NCBI GenBank assembly: GCA_910585005.1
Contig: CAJUCN010000013.1
Coordinates: forward strand, 13,815 to 77,814
Direction of reading: 5' to 3'
Length of the DNA stretch: 64,000 nt
From: an uncultured Lachnospiraceae bacterium
GTDB taxonomy: Bacteria > Bacillota > Clostridia > Lachnospirales > Lachnospiraceae
Positions 7,301 through 15,455 of the stretch are shown in pieces. The stretch's first letter is position 1; each line of letters starts with the position of its first letter. The position numbers were made by a program, and so were the translations under genes. Below the pieces are notes generated by a model. It saw only the letters and a list, made by a program, of their open reading frames with translations, was not told the origin of the DNA and did no database searches.

Positions 7301-9634
7301 ATGGACATCAACCAGGTTTTACAACAATTGGATCTGTTATTTGCAAGGCATCAGATTGGGGAGGTAGAACCTTTTCTTCTTAAGAAGATGGAAGAGGCGC
7401 GCGTGTTGGGAGATAGCAGTGCACTGGTCACTCTTTATAATGAGCTGATCGGCCATTACAGGGAGATGGGAGAGGGAGAGAAATCCATGGTCTGCTGCCG
7501 CCAGGTCTTAGAGCTTATGGGCAGCATGGGATTGGAGGGAACCACCGCCTATGCCACGACACTTTTAAATGTTGCAAATGCATGCAGGGCAGCAGGGCTT
7601 TTGCGTGAATCTATGATCTATTATCAGAAGGTAAAAGAAATATATGAAGGGGAACTGGAAGGGACAGATTTCAGGTACGCCAGCTTATATAACAACATGA
7701 GCCTGCTGTTTCAGGAGATGGGAGATTTTGAGAGCGCCTGTGACTGTCTGGAAAGGGCGCTGGCTATTGCTGTGCGCTATGACGAAGCGCGGATCGAAGT
7801 GGCGGTTACTTATACCAATCTTGCGGCATCCCAGTTAAAGCTTGGGAGAATCCAGGAGGCAATAGATAATCTGAACAAAGCTTTTTCCATTTTTGAGATG
7901 GATACGGAGAAGGATTACCATTACAGCGGTGCGCTTTCGGCGATGGGGGAAGCACAGTACATGGCGGGAAATCTGGAGGAATCTGCCAGGTATTATAAGC
8001 TTGCCCTTCATGAAATCGAACGGAATATGGGCAGGAACAAAGCCTACGAGATCACTTTGCAGAATTTAAATGCCGTAACGGTAAGACTGTCCCAGCTTCC
8101 GGCAGCGGGAAGGAATTTTACAAACGGTATGGAGTTATGCCAGGCGTTTTATGAGGAATATGGAATCCCGATGATTCGGGAAAAATTCCCGCAATATGAA
8201 AAAATGATAGCGGTGGGGCTTGTAGGAGAAGGGTCTGAGTGTTTTGGATTTGACGACGAGGTGTCAAGGGACCATGATTTTGGACCGGGGTTTTGCATGT
8301 GGCTGACAGACCAGCTTTACGAAGAAATTGGACAGCAGCTTCAGGAGGAATATGAAAGGCTTCCGGCTACCTACATGGGAATTACCCGTTATACCACTGC
8401 CAAAGCGCAAAAGCGTGTGGGCGTTTTTAGAATCGGAGATTTTTATGAAAGCTTGATCGGCCTTAAGGATGTGCCGACGACCCAGCATCAGTGGTTGTTC
8501 CTTGATGATTACAGACTGGCATCGACGGTAAATGGCAAAGTCTTTCGGGATGACTTAGGGGAATTTACCCGTATCAGACAAGGGATCCTGGCCTATTATC
8601 CGGAAGAGGTACGGATGAAAAAAATTGCAAGGCAGGCAGCCCTCATGGCTCAATCCGGGCAATATAATTATTCCCGGATGTTTGGGAGGGGAGAGACGGT
8701 CACGGCCGCTATTGCATTGTCTGAATTTATGAAGCATACGATGTCTATGGTATATCTTCTGAACCGCACTTATGCGCCTTTTTATAAGTGGATGCACCGG
8801 GGCATGCGTACTTTGCCGGTTTTGCCGGAGATTGGGGATATTTTAAATGCATTGGTAGACTTTCCGAAAGGGGATGAGCGGATTCCCCAGACCATAGAAA
8901 TCATTGTAGCTTTGATTATTGCAGAGATGAAAAAGCAGGGTCTTACAAGCGGAGAGGATAATTATTTAGATCACCATACAGACAGGATCCTGGGCAGGAT
9001 CCCCCAGAAAGAAAAGAAGGATGACACGTTCAAAACGGCGCTGATTAATGAGATGGTTTCTCTGGAATGGGAGGCTTTTGATCAGGTGGAGAACGAAGGT
9101 GGAAGGGCAGACTGTCAGGATGACTGGAACACATTTTCCATCATGCGTAAAAGCCAGTATCTGACTTGGAGTGAAGAGATGATAAAGAGCTATATCAGTG
9201 ATTTCCGCCGGGCAAATGCCAGGGGATGGAACCTGATCACCGAAAAATATGGCCGGATGATGGAAAGCACGGCGCCTTCCCACTATGCAAAGTTAAAAGA
9301 TTCTTTGCCCGAACTGCCGGAGGTGAAAAAGGAAATCATTGAGGAGATCATCAAGATACAGGTGGATTGGATGGAAGAGTTTGCTGCCAGGTATCCTAAG
9401 GCGGCAGGGAATGCAAGAACCATCCACACCAGTGAGGATACGCCTTTTAACACTTCTTATGAGACATACCTGCGTGGAGAATTATCCACCTACTCAGATG
9501 AAACGCTGGATCTGTATGGAAGGTTTATTGCCAGGCTGTGCAGGGAAAACCTCAATTTGGCGGAAATGACGATGGAGAATACGGCTCTTTTGTATGGGTA
9601 TTCCTCCCTGGAAGATTTGGAAAAAAAGCTGTAA
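7301..9634 (+). CDS. TPR protein with DUF4037 nucleotidyltransferase-like and DUF4125 domains
   Basis: This 777-residue protein has three parts. Residues 1 to about 275 are tandem tetratricopeptide-like helical repeats (for example YASLYNNMSLLFQEMGDFESA). From about residue 290 comes a DUF4037-type domain whose GEGSECFGFDDEVSRDHDF segment has the GS...DxD pattern of minimal nucleotidyltransferases. About residues 575-777 match DUF4125 (KTALINEMVSLEWEAFDQVE...). The substrate is unknown; the arrangement suggests an enzyme that modifies a target recruited by the TPR domain. ATG 7301 was chosen because GGAGG (7288-7292) is 8 nt upstream; the longer ATG at 7286 has no such site. It lies 30 nt after the patatin-like gene and 10 nt before a MATE exporter gene, so it is probably co-transcribed. 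Confidence 0.82.
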   Translation: MDINQVLQQLDLLFARHQIGEVEPFLLKKMEEARVLGDSSALVTLYNELIGHYREMGEGEKSMVCCRQVLELMGSMGLEGTTAYATTLLNVANACRAAGLLRESMIYYQKVKEIYEGELEGTDFRYASLYNNMSLLFQEMGDFESACDCLERALAIAVRYDEARIEVAVTYTNLAASQLKLGRIQEAIDNLNKAFSIFEMDTEKDYHYSGALSAMGEAQYMAGNLEESARYYKLALHEIERNMGRNKAYEITLQNLNAVTVRLSQLPAAGRNFTNGMELCQAFYEEYGIPMIREKFPQYEKMIAVGLVGEGSECFGFDDEVSRDHDFGPGFCMWLTDQLYEEIGQQLQEEYERLPATYMGITRYTTAKAQKRVGVFRIGDFYESLIGLKDVPTTQHQWLFLDDYRLASTVNGKVFRDDLGEFTRIRQGILAYYPEEVRMKKIARQAALMAQSGQYNYSRMFGRGETVTAAIALSEFMKHTMSMVYLLNRTYAPFYKWMHRGMRTLPVLPEIGDILNALVDFPKGDERIPQTIEIIVALIIAEMKKQGLTSGEDNYLDHHTDRILGRIPQKEKKDDTFKTALINEMVSLEWEAFDQVENEGGRADCQDDWNTFSIMRKSQYLTWSEEMIKSYISDFRRANARGWNLITEKYGRMMESTAPSHYAKLKDSLPELPEVKKEIIEEIIKIQVDWMEEFAARYPKAAGNARTIHTSEDTPFNTSYETYLRGELSTYSDETLDLYGRFIARLCRENLNLAEMTMENTALLYGYSSLEDLEKKL

Positions 9635-9644
9635 AGGACGACTT

Positions 9645-11015
9645 ATGAAAACATCACATCATAAAAATTACGAAATAGATATGTGTAACGGTCCACTGTT
9701 CGGAAAGATCCTGCTCTTTACCCTGCCACTAATGCTCTCAGGTATTTTGCAGCTCCTTTTTAATGCGGCGGACGTGGTAGTTGTGGGAAGATTTGCCGGT
9801 AATGAATCCTTGGCGGCGGTAGGATCCACAGGAGCGCTGACTAATTTGCTTGTAAATTTGTTTGTGGGATTATCGGTTGGAGCAAACGTGCTTGTTGCGA
9901 GGTACTATGGGGCTAAAGCGGAAGAAGAGGTCAGCCAGACAGTCCATACTTCTATTTTGATCAGCGTGTTAGGCGGAGTAGTCCTTGCAGTGCTTGGAAT
10001 CGTTCTGGCCAGGCCGTTGCTGCATATGATGGATACGCCGGAAAACGTTATTGGACATTCGGTGCTTTATATGAGGATTTACTTTTTGGGGATGCCGGTG
10101 ATGCTTTTGTTTAACTTTGGCAGTGCGATCCTCCGGGCGGTTGGAGATACCAGAAGACCTTTATTTTATCTGATGATTGCCGGGGTGATCAATGTTTGTT
10201 TAAACCTTGGCTTTGTCATCGTCTTTCATATGGGGGTAGCGGGGGTGGCGCTTGCAACTGTCATATCCCAGTGTGTTTCCACGGCATTGATCCTGCGTTG
10301 TCTTGCCTTTTCAGAGGGATGTTTCCGGCTGCATTTGGACAAGCTTAGGATAAACTATGATAAGCTGGGAAAAATTGCGGCAATTGGCCTTCCGGCAGGG
10401 GTACAGGGGTCGTTGTTTTCCATTTCCAATGTGTTGATCCAGTCGTCGGTAAATTCTTTTGGTTCAGTGGCTATGGCAGGAAATACTGCAGGAGCAAACG
10501 TAGAGGGGTTTGTGTATACCGCAATGAACTCGGTACATCAGACAGCGGTAAGCTTTACAGGGCAGAACCTGGGAGGAAAGCGGTATGACAGGATTAATAA
10601 AATTTTGATAGAATGTGTGCTGTTTGTTACGGTAATTGGACTTGTAATGGGAAATGGCGCTTATCTTTTGGGCAGGCAGATACTTTCTCTCTATTCGCCT
10701 GACCAGGAGGTGATCCTTTATGGGATCCAGAGGATGAGCATTATTTGTACGTTTTATTGTCTTTGTGGAATTATGGATGTGCTGGTGGGAAGTATCAGGG
10801 GGCTTGGTTATGCAGTAATGCCTATGATCGTTTCGCTTTTGGGCGCCTGCGTATTTCGCGTGATCTGGGTCTGTACGGTATTTCAGTGGGACAGGACTTT
10901 GCACACTCTTTATGTGTCCTACCCGGTATCCTGGGCGCTGACTGCCTTTGTCCATTTTCTATGTTTTATTGTCGTCAAAAGGAAGATAGGAGAATCTGGA
11001 AAGGTGACTGTTTAA
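9645..11015 (+). CDS. MATE-family efflux transporter
   Basis: The 456-residue membrane protein shows about twelve hydrophobic helices and the internal two-fold pattern of MATE exporters, including the opening MCNGPLFGKILLFTLPLMLSG and the loop VVVGRFAGNESLAAVGSTG found in the Firmicute DinF/NorM-like branch. These proteins export cationic drugs or metabolites in exchange for Na+ or H+. ATG 9645 follows AAAGGA at 9634-9639 and the previous stop closely; the frame extends upstream inside the preceding gene but without a credible start. The next gene begins on the very next base, so the two are translationally coupled. The substrate cannot be predicted. Confidence 0.93.
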   Translation: MKTSHHKNYEIDMCNGPLFGKILLFTLPLMLSGILQLLFNAADVVVVGRFAGNESLAAVGSTGALTNLLVNLFVGLSVGANVLVARYYGAKAEEEVSQTVHTSILISVLGGVVLAVLGIVLARPLLHMMDTPENVIGHSVLYMRIYFLGMPVMLLFNFGSAILRAVGDTRRPLFYLMIAGVINVCLNLGFVIVFHMGVAGVALATVISQCVSTALILRCLAFSEGCFRLHLDKLRINYDKLGKIAAIGLPAGVQGSLFSISNVLIQSSVNSFGSVAMAGNTAGANVEGFVYTAMNSVHQTAVSFTGQNLGGKRYDRINKILIECVLFVTVIGLVMGNGAYLLGRQILSLYSPDQEVILYGIQRMSIICTFYCLCGIMDVLVGSIRGLGYAVMPMIVSLLGACVFRVIWVCTVFQWDRTLHTLYVSYPVSWALTAFVHFLCFIVVKRKIGESGKVTV

Positions 11016-11681
11016 ATGAAAAATAAGAAATATGAAGCCGTCATTTTTGACCTGGACGGGACACTGCTTAATACGTTGGAGGATCTGCTGGATAGCGTTA
11101 ACTATGCAATGTCCGTTCTTGAAATGCCGGTACGCAGTTATGAGGAGGTCCGCCATTTTGTGGGAAACGGGATTCGGCGGCTTTTAGAGCTTTCTGTGCC
11201 GGAGGGAGATAAAAACCCTCAATTTGAGCAGGCGCTTACGCTGTTTAAAAAATATTATGGTGAACATTGTAATGACAAAACAGACTTATATCCGGGAATC
11301 ATTGACCTGCTAAAAAGACTGAAGGAAGAAGGGTTTCAGATGGCGATTGTCTCCAACAAATATTTTGAGGGAGTTGAAGCCCTTAAAGAGCAATATTTTA
11401 AGGAATACCTGGATGTTGCAATCGGAGAGAGGGAAGGAATCCGCAAAAAGCCTGCGCCGGATACTGTGCTTACCGCATTAGGGGAATTAGGGATATCCAG
11501 GGAACGAGCTGTCTATGTAGGGGATTCGGAAGTGGATCTTGCAACAGCGGCCAATACGGGGATGGACTGTATTACGGTGGGATGGGGCTTCCGCACAAGG
11601 AAAGAGCAGGAAATGGCAGGCGCAAAGGTGTTTGCAGACAGGCCTTTGGACATAATGGGATTTTTGTATGAAGAGGAATAA
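11016..11681 (+). CDS. HAD-superfamily phosphatase, phosphoglycolate phosphatase-like
   Basis: The 221-residue protein has all HAD motifs: VIFDLDGTLLNT (nucleophile Asp and acid/base Asp, residues 9-20), the motif II serine in IVSNKYFEG, a motif III Lys in IRKKPAPDT, and the metal-binding GDSEVDLATAAN. The small helical cap between motifs I and II is that of the Gph/PGP subgroup, which hydrolyses small phosphate esters such as 2-phosphoglycolate. The ATG starts directly after the MATE stop codon. A terminator follows 12 nt after the stop codon, ending this four-gene unit. Assignment to one substrate is not possible from the sequence. Confidence 0.9.
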   Translation: MKNKKYEAVIFDLDGTLLNTLEDLLDSVNYAMSVLEMPVRSYEEVRHFVGNGIRRLLELSVPEGDKNPQFEQALTLFKKYYGEHCNDKTDLYPGIIDLLKRLKEEGFQMAIVSNKYFEGVEALKEQYFKEYLDVAIGEREGIRKKPAPDTVLTALGELGISRERAVYVGDSEVDLATAANTGMDCITVGWGFRTRKEQEMAGAKVFADRPLDIMGFLYEEE

Positions 11682-11692
11682 GAAAATTTTTG

Positions 11693-11720
11693 AATGCAAG
11701 CTGTGAGGCTTGCATTTTTT
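11693..11720 (+). terminator. Rho-independent terminator after HAD phosphatase
   Basis: Perfect 9-bp stem AATGCAAGC (11693-11701) / GCTTGCATT (11708-11716), hexaloop TGTGAG, followed by further T residues. Confidence 0.92.
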
Positions 11721-11871
11721 GTTATGGGTCGAAGTCTTTTGAGAGTTTCCAGTTGCGCGATATAACCATGGAAGAAGGAGATTAGGGAGCTGATACAGAG
11801 AAATTTAGGGGTGGGCAGACAACACAAAAGTTGGTATAGTAGTAAGGAGAATATTTACAGGGGGATTTGTC

Positions 11872-13182
11872 ATGGATGCGGAATATAAAGTGTGCAAAAT
11901 AGAAAATGTTAAGACAATACAGGTCCAGGTTCCAGGGTCTAAGAGTATTACCAACAGGGCGCTATTGCTGGCTGCCCTTTCCAATAAGAAATGTATTCTT
12001 AGGGGGGTGCTGTTTAGCGATGATTCCCGCGGATTCTTAGATTGTCTTATTCATTTAGGGTTTCAGGTGGAAATACGGGAAGAAATACAGGAAGTGACTA
12101 TTTGGGGGGCTGGGGGGAAGATTCCGGCTGGCAGTGGAAAGATCAATGTGCGAAGCGCCGGGACGGCGGCGAGATTTTTAACGGTAATGCTGGCATTTGC
12201 CGGTGGGGACTATGAACTTACCGCTTCGCCCCAGATGTGCCGGCGGCCGATGCAGCCTCTTTTGGATCTTTTGATAGAAGCCGGAGCAGAGATCAATTAT
12301 CACGGAGAGGAAGGTCACTTTCCCTTTCATATGTCATCCCATCATCTTGCCATGGAAGAAGTCGGTATTGATACGGGAGTGAGCAGCCAGTTTGCCAGCG
12401 CGCTTTTGATGTCAGGAGTCATTTTGGAAAAAGGATTAAGCGTGAAGCTGACAGGGAAGAGGGCCCAGGGAGCATATATTAAAATGACAGTTCAAATGAT
12501 GCGTCAGTTCGGGGTTTTAGTCAATTGGGAAGGTGATTGCTGTAAGATTCCCCATAAAGCGGACTTTGGCATCGAAGAATATCAAATCGAGCCGGATGTG
12601 TCCGGGGCGTGTTATTTTTATGCTATGGCGCCGCTTTTAAAAACTAGTGTTATTGTGAAAGATGTGCATGGAGACAGCATACAGGGGGATATTAAGTTTT
12701 TGAATGTGCTGGAAGATATGGGATGTGGTCTTATAGAACAGGCGGAAGGAATCATGGTTGACGGAAGGCAACTGGATAGTTATCCGGGACTGACCGTATC
12801 TATGAAAGATTTTTCCGACCAGACGATGACACTGGCCGCGCTTGCGCCTTTTGCCACCTCTCCCACGGTGATAAAACAGGTAGGCCATATCCGTATGCAG
12901 GAGTCTGACCGGCTGAATGCCATATTGACAGAACTTGGACGCATGGGGATTTCCTGCAAAGAAGTTCCAAAGGAAGATGGGATTATGATCTGGCCGGGAA
13001 CCGTGGAGGAGACGAAGGTGGAAACATATGAGGATCACCGGATGGCAATGGCGTTTACTTTGGTCGGTTTAAAAACAGGTGTAATAATAATTAAAAACCC
13101 CGGTTGTTGCAAAAAGACCTTTGAAAATTATTTTCAGATTATCGATGAGATTATTTCCCGGAACAGGGAGCACAAGCAGTAG
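11872..13182 (+). CDS. aroA: 3-phosphoshikimate 1-carboxyvinyltransferase (EPSP synthase)
   Basis: The 436-residue enzyme transfers enolpyruvate from PEP to shikimate-3-phosphate, the sixth step of the shikimate pathway to chorismate and aromatic amino acids. Substrate-binding motifs are visible: VPGSKSITNRALLLAAL near residues 21-37 (the catalytic Lys in GSKS), SAGTAARFLTVMLAFAGG near residue 96, and RMQESDRLNAILTELGRMG and EDHRMAMAFTLVGL in the C-terminal domain. The gene stands alone between a terminator and hflX, without other shikimate genes next to it. ATG 11872 is preceded by GGGGG about 8 nt upstream. A weak promoter-like TATAGT lies at 11835-11840. Confidence 0.96.
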   Translation: MDAEYKVCKIENVKTIQVQVPGSKSITNRALLLAALSNKKCILRGVLFSDDSRGFLDCLIHLGFQVEIREEIQEVTIWGAGGKIPAGSGKINVRSAGTAARFLTVMLAFAGGDYELTASPQMCRRPMQPLLDLLIEAGAEINYHGEEGHFPFHMSSHHLAMEEVGIDTGVSSQFASALLMSGVILEKGLSVKLTGKRAQGAYIKMTVQMMRQFGVLVNWEGDCCKIPHKADFGIEEYQIEPDVSGACYFYAMAPLLKTSVIVKDVHGDSIQGDIKFLNVLEDMGCGLIEQAEGIMVDGRQLDSYPGLTVSMKDFSDQTMTLAALAPFATSPTVIKQVGHIRMQESDRLNAILTELGRMGISCKEVPKEDGIMIWPGTVEETKVETYEDHRMAMAFTLVGLKTGVIIIKNPGCCKKTFENYFQIIDEIISRNREHKQ

Positions 13183-13220
13183 CTTGGTTTTGAGGAACGG
13201 CGGGAGAATGGAGGCAGTTA

Positions 13221-14528
13221 GTGGAAACAGTAAAAGAAAAGAAATTTCAGGAAAACCGGGAAAGAGTTATTTTGGCAGGCGTTGATATCGGAAATGACCA
13301 GGAGGAGTTTGACCGTTCAATGAGGGAATTGGCGGAATTGGCAAAAGCCTGTGATATGGAGCCTATAGGGAATATTACACAAAAAATGGAAAGTATAAAT
13401 AAGAGCCTTTATCTGGGCAGCGGGAAAGTAGATGAGCTTTTTAAGGCTGCCGGGGCGCTTGAGGCGGAATTGATTATTTTTAATGATACGCTTACCCCAT
13501 CCCAGCTTCGGAATCTTCAGGACATGCTGAAAATACCTGTGATGGACCGGACAACTTTGATCTTGGATATTTTTGAAAGGAGAGCCAGGACCAGAGAGGC
13601 CAGGCTGCAGGTGGAGTCGGCCAGACTGCAGTATTTATTGCCCAGACTTGTAGGAATGCATGAAGCCCTGACCAGACAGGGGGGAACCAGCGGCAGCATG
13701 AGCAGCCGTGGGGCAGGCGAAAAGAAACTGGAGCTTGACAGAAGAAGGATTGAGCATCGGATTTCAGAATTAAATAAGGAATTGGAGGAAATAACCAAAG
13801 AGAGGGAAGTCCAGCGAAAGAAAAGGCAGCATTCAGGAATTCCGCTGGTGGCATTGGTGGGATATACCAATGCGGGGAAGTCTACGATCTTGAACCGGAT
13901 GCTTGAAAAATATGATATGGATGAAGAAAAGAAGGTACTTGAAAAAGACATGCTTTTCGCCACATTGGATACCTCGGTGCGGCGTATCTGCACGGGAAAT
14001 AACCGGGACTTTCTTTTATCAGATACCGTAGGTTTTATCCATAAGCTGCCTCATGGGTTGGTTAAAGCATTTCGGGCCACGCTTCTTGAGCTAAAGACGG
14101 CGGATTTGTTACTTCAAATAGTGGATGGTTCGGATCCTTGTTACCAGAAACAGATGGAAACTACAAATGAGACGATTGCCCAGCTTGGAGCAGGGCATAT
14201 CCCAATGATTACAGTATTTAATAAGTCTGACCGTTTGGAGGGGAAGATTCCTTATCCTCAAATTGTGAGGGATAAAATTTATATGTCGGCGAAAGAAGAT
14301 TCTTCTATTGAGATGCTGGCAAAAATGATCTTGGATAAAGTCTATGGGGACTTTAAAGAGACTTGTTTTTTGATTCCATATCAAATGGGGAACCTTGTTT
14401 CTTATTTCATGGAGAACGCCCAAATAATATCTATAGAATATGAAAAGGAAGGCACAAGGCTTCGGGTACGGTGTCATCCTGGTGATAAGGAGAAATACAT
14501 CTGTTATGAAGAACGAAAGACTGAATAA
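13221..14528 (+). CDS. hflX: Ribosome-associated GTPase HflX
   Basis: The 435-residue protein has the HflX N-terminal domain (LYLGSGKVDEL, LTPSQLRNLQD), a coiled region with the Gly-rich QGGTSGSMSSRGAGEKKLELD motif, and a GTPase domain with G1 GYTNAGKST at about residues 214-222, G3 DTVGFIHKLPHGLV and G4 NKSD. HflX binds the large ribosomal subunit and splits or rescues stalled 70S ribosomes, notably after heat or antibiotic stress. The start is a GTG at 13221 with GGAGG upstream. Its last 23 bases overlap the start of the pseudouridine synthase gene, coupling two ribosome-directed functions. Confidence 0.95.
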   Translation: METVKEKKFQENRERVILAGVDIGNDQEEFDRSMRELAELAKACDMEPIGNITQKMESINKSLYLGSGKVDELFKAAGALEAELIIFNDTLTPSQLRNLQDMLKIPVMDRTTLILDIFERRARTREARLQVESARLQYLLPRLVGMHEALTRQGGTSGSMSSRGAGEKKLELDRRRIEHRISELNKELEEITKEREVQRKKRQHSGIPLVALVGYTNAGKSTILNRMLEKYDMDEEKKVLEKDMLFATLDTSVRRICTGNNRDFLLSDTVGFIHKLPHGLVKAFRATLLELKTADLLLQIVDGSDPCYQKQMETTNETIAQLGAGHIPMITVFNKSDRLEGKIPYPQIVRDKIYMSAKEDSSIEMLAKMILDKVYGDFKETCFLIPYQMGNLVSYFMENAQIISIEYEKEGTRLRVRCHPGDKEKYICYEERKTE

Positions 14529-15234
14529 ATATCTTGCCTCTTGTGGAATCTGTTCCAGACGGGAGGCTGACCGGCTGATCGACCAGGGAAGAGTGATTAT
14601 CAATGGGCAAAGAGCGAAGACTGGGATGCTGGTGTCGGAGCAAGATAAGATCCTGGTAAATGGGAAACCGGTTCATGGGAAAAATGAGACGGTGGTGCTT
14701 GCTTATTATAAGCCAGTGGGGGTTGTGTGCACGGAAAAAGACCGTTTTGCTGAAAAGAAAATCACAGATATGGTAAAATTCCCAATACGCGTAACTTATG
14801 CCGGACGGCTTGACAAGGATTCCGAAGGTTTAATTCTCCTGACAAACGACGGGGAACTGATCAGCAGAATGATGCAGGGAAGTGCAGGGCATGAAAAGGA
14901 ATATGTGGTGAAAGTGAATAAAGAAATAACAGACGTTTTCTTAAAAACCCTGGAAAATGGGGTATTTCTTCCTGAATTAAACATTACAACACGGCCTTGC
15001 AGGGTGGAAAAGACCGGAAAATTTACCTTTCACATCGTTCTGACTCAAGGGGTCAACAGACAGATCCGAAGGATGACAAAGGAACTGGGGTACCATGTTT
15101 ATGCAATAAAAAGAGTGCGGGTGGTGAATATACATCTTGCAGGTTTAAGGCCAGGGCAGTTTCGTCGGATTTCTGGAAATGAATTACAGATGTTATACAA
15201 AATATGCGGTATGAAAGACGAAGTAGAAGACTGA
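14506..15234 (+). CDS. rRNA pseudouridine synthase, RsuA/RluB/RluF family (RluF-like)
   Basis: The 242-residue enzyme has an N-terminal S4 RNA-binding domain (RLNKYLASCGICSRREADRL) and the RsuA-type catalytic domain with GRLDKDSEGLILLTNDG, which holds the nucleophilic Asp, and QGVNRQIRRM. The segment GSAGHEKEYVVKVNKEIT and the tail RVVNIHLAGLRPGQFRRIS resemble RluF (which modifies U2604 of 23S rRNA in E. coli) more than RluB or RsuA; this is a recollection-based judgement. ATG 14506 lies inside the end of hflX; the AAGGAG at 14487-14492 is 13 nt away, so translational coupling probably assists. An in-frame ATG at 14440 lies deep in hflX and would add a non-family extension. Confidence 0.9.
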   Translation: MKNERLNKYLASCGICSRREADRLIDQGRVIINGQRAKTGMLVSEQDKILVNGKPVHGKNETVVLAYYKPVGVVCTEKDRFAEKKITDMVKFPIRVTYAGRLDKDSEGLILLTNDGELISRMMQGSAGHEKEYVVKVNKEITDVFLKTLENGVFLPELNITTRPCRVEKTGKFTFHIVLTQGVNRQIRRMTKELGYHVYAIKRVRVVNIHLAGLRPGQFRRISGNELQMLYKICGMKDEVED

Positions 15235-15455
15235 TCTGATACAAAATCTTGTGTTTCAGCCAATAGATATTGTAGATGGTAATAAAAAAGAGTTTTTGTT
15301 CAATATTATGTAAATCAATCTTCACAAGGCGTACATAAGAGAAAAAACTATCGGTAAAATGATAAAATCCTATGAAAAACAGGTTTTATTGATGGTGTTA
15401 GTGAAGGAATTGACAGGATAGATGAAGGAAAACTTGCAAAAATGGAGGCGAAATG

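Noticed and set aside
10464..10955. A 163-residue minus-strand open frame opposite the MATE gene.
   Set aside because: Shadow of a well-defined membrane protein; composition is not that of a real protein and there is no start signal.
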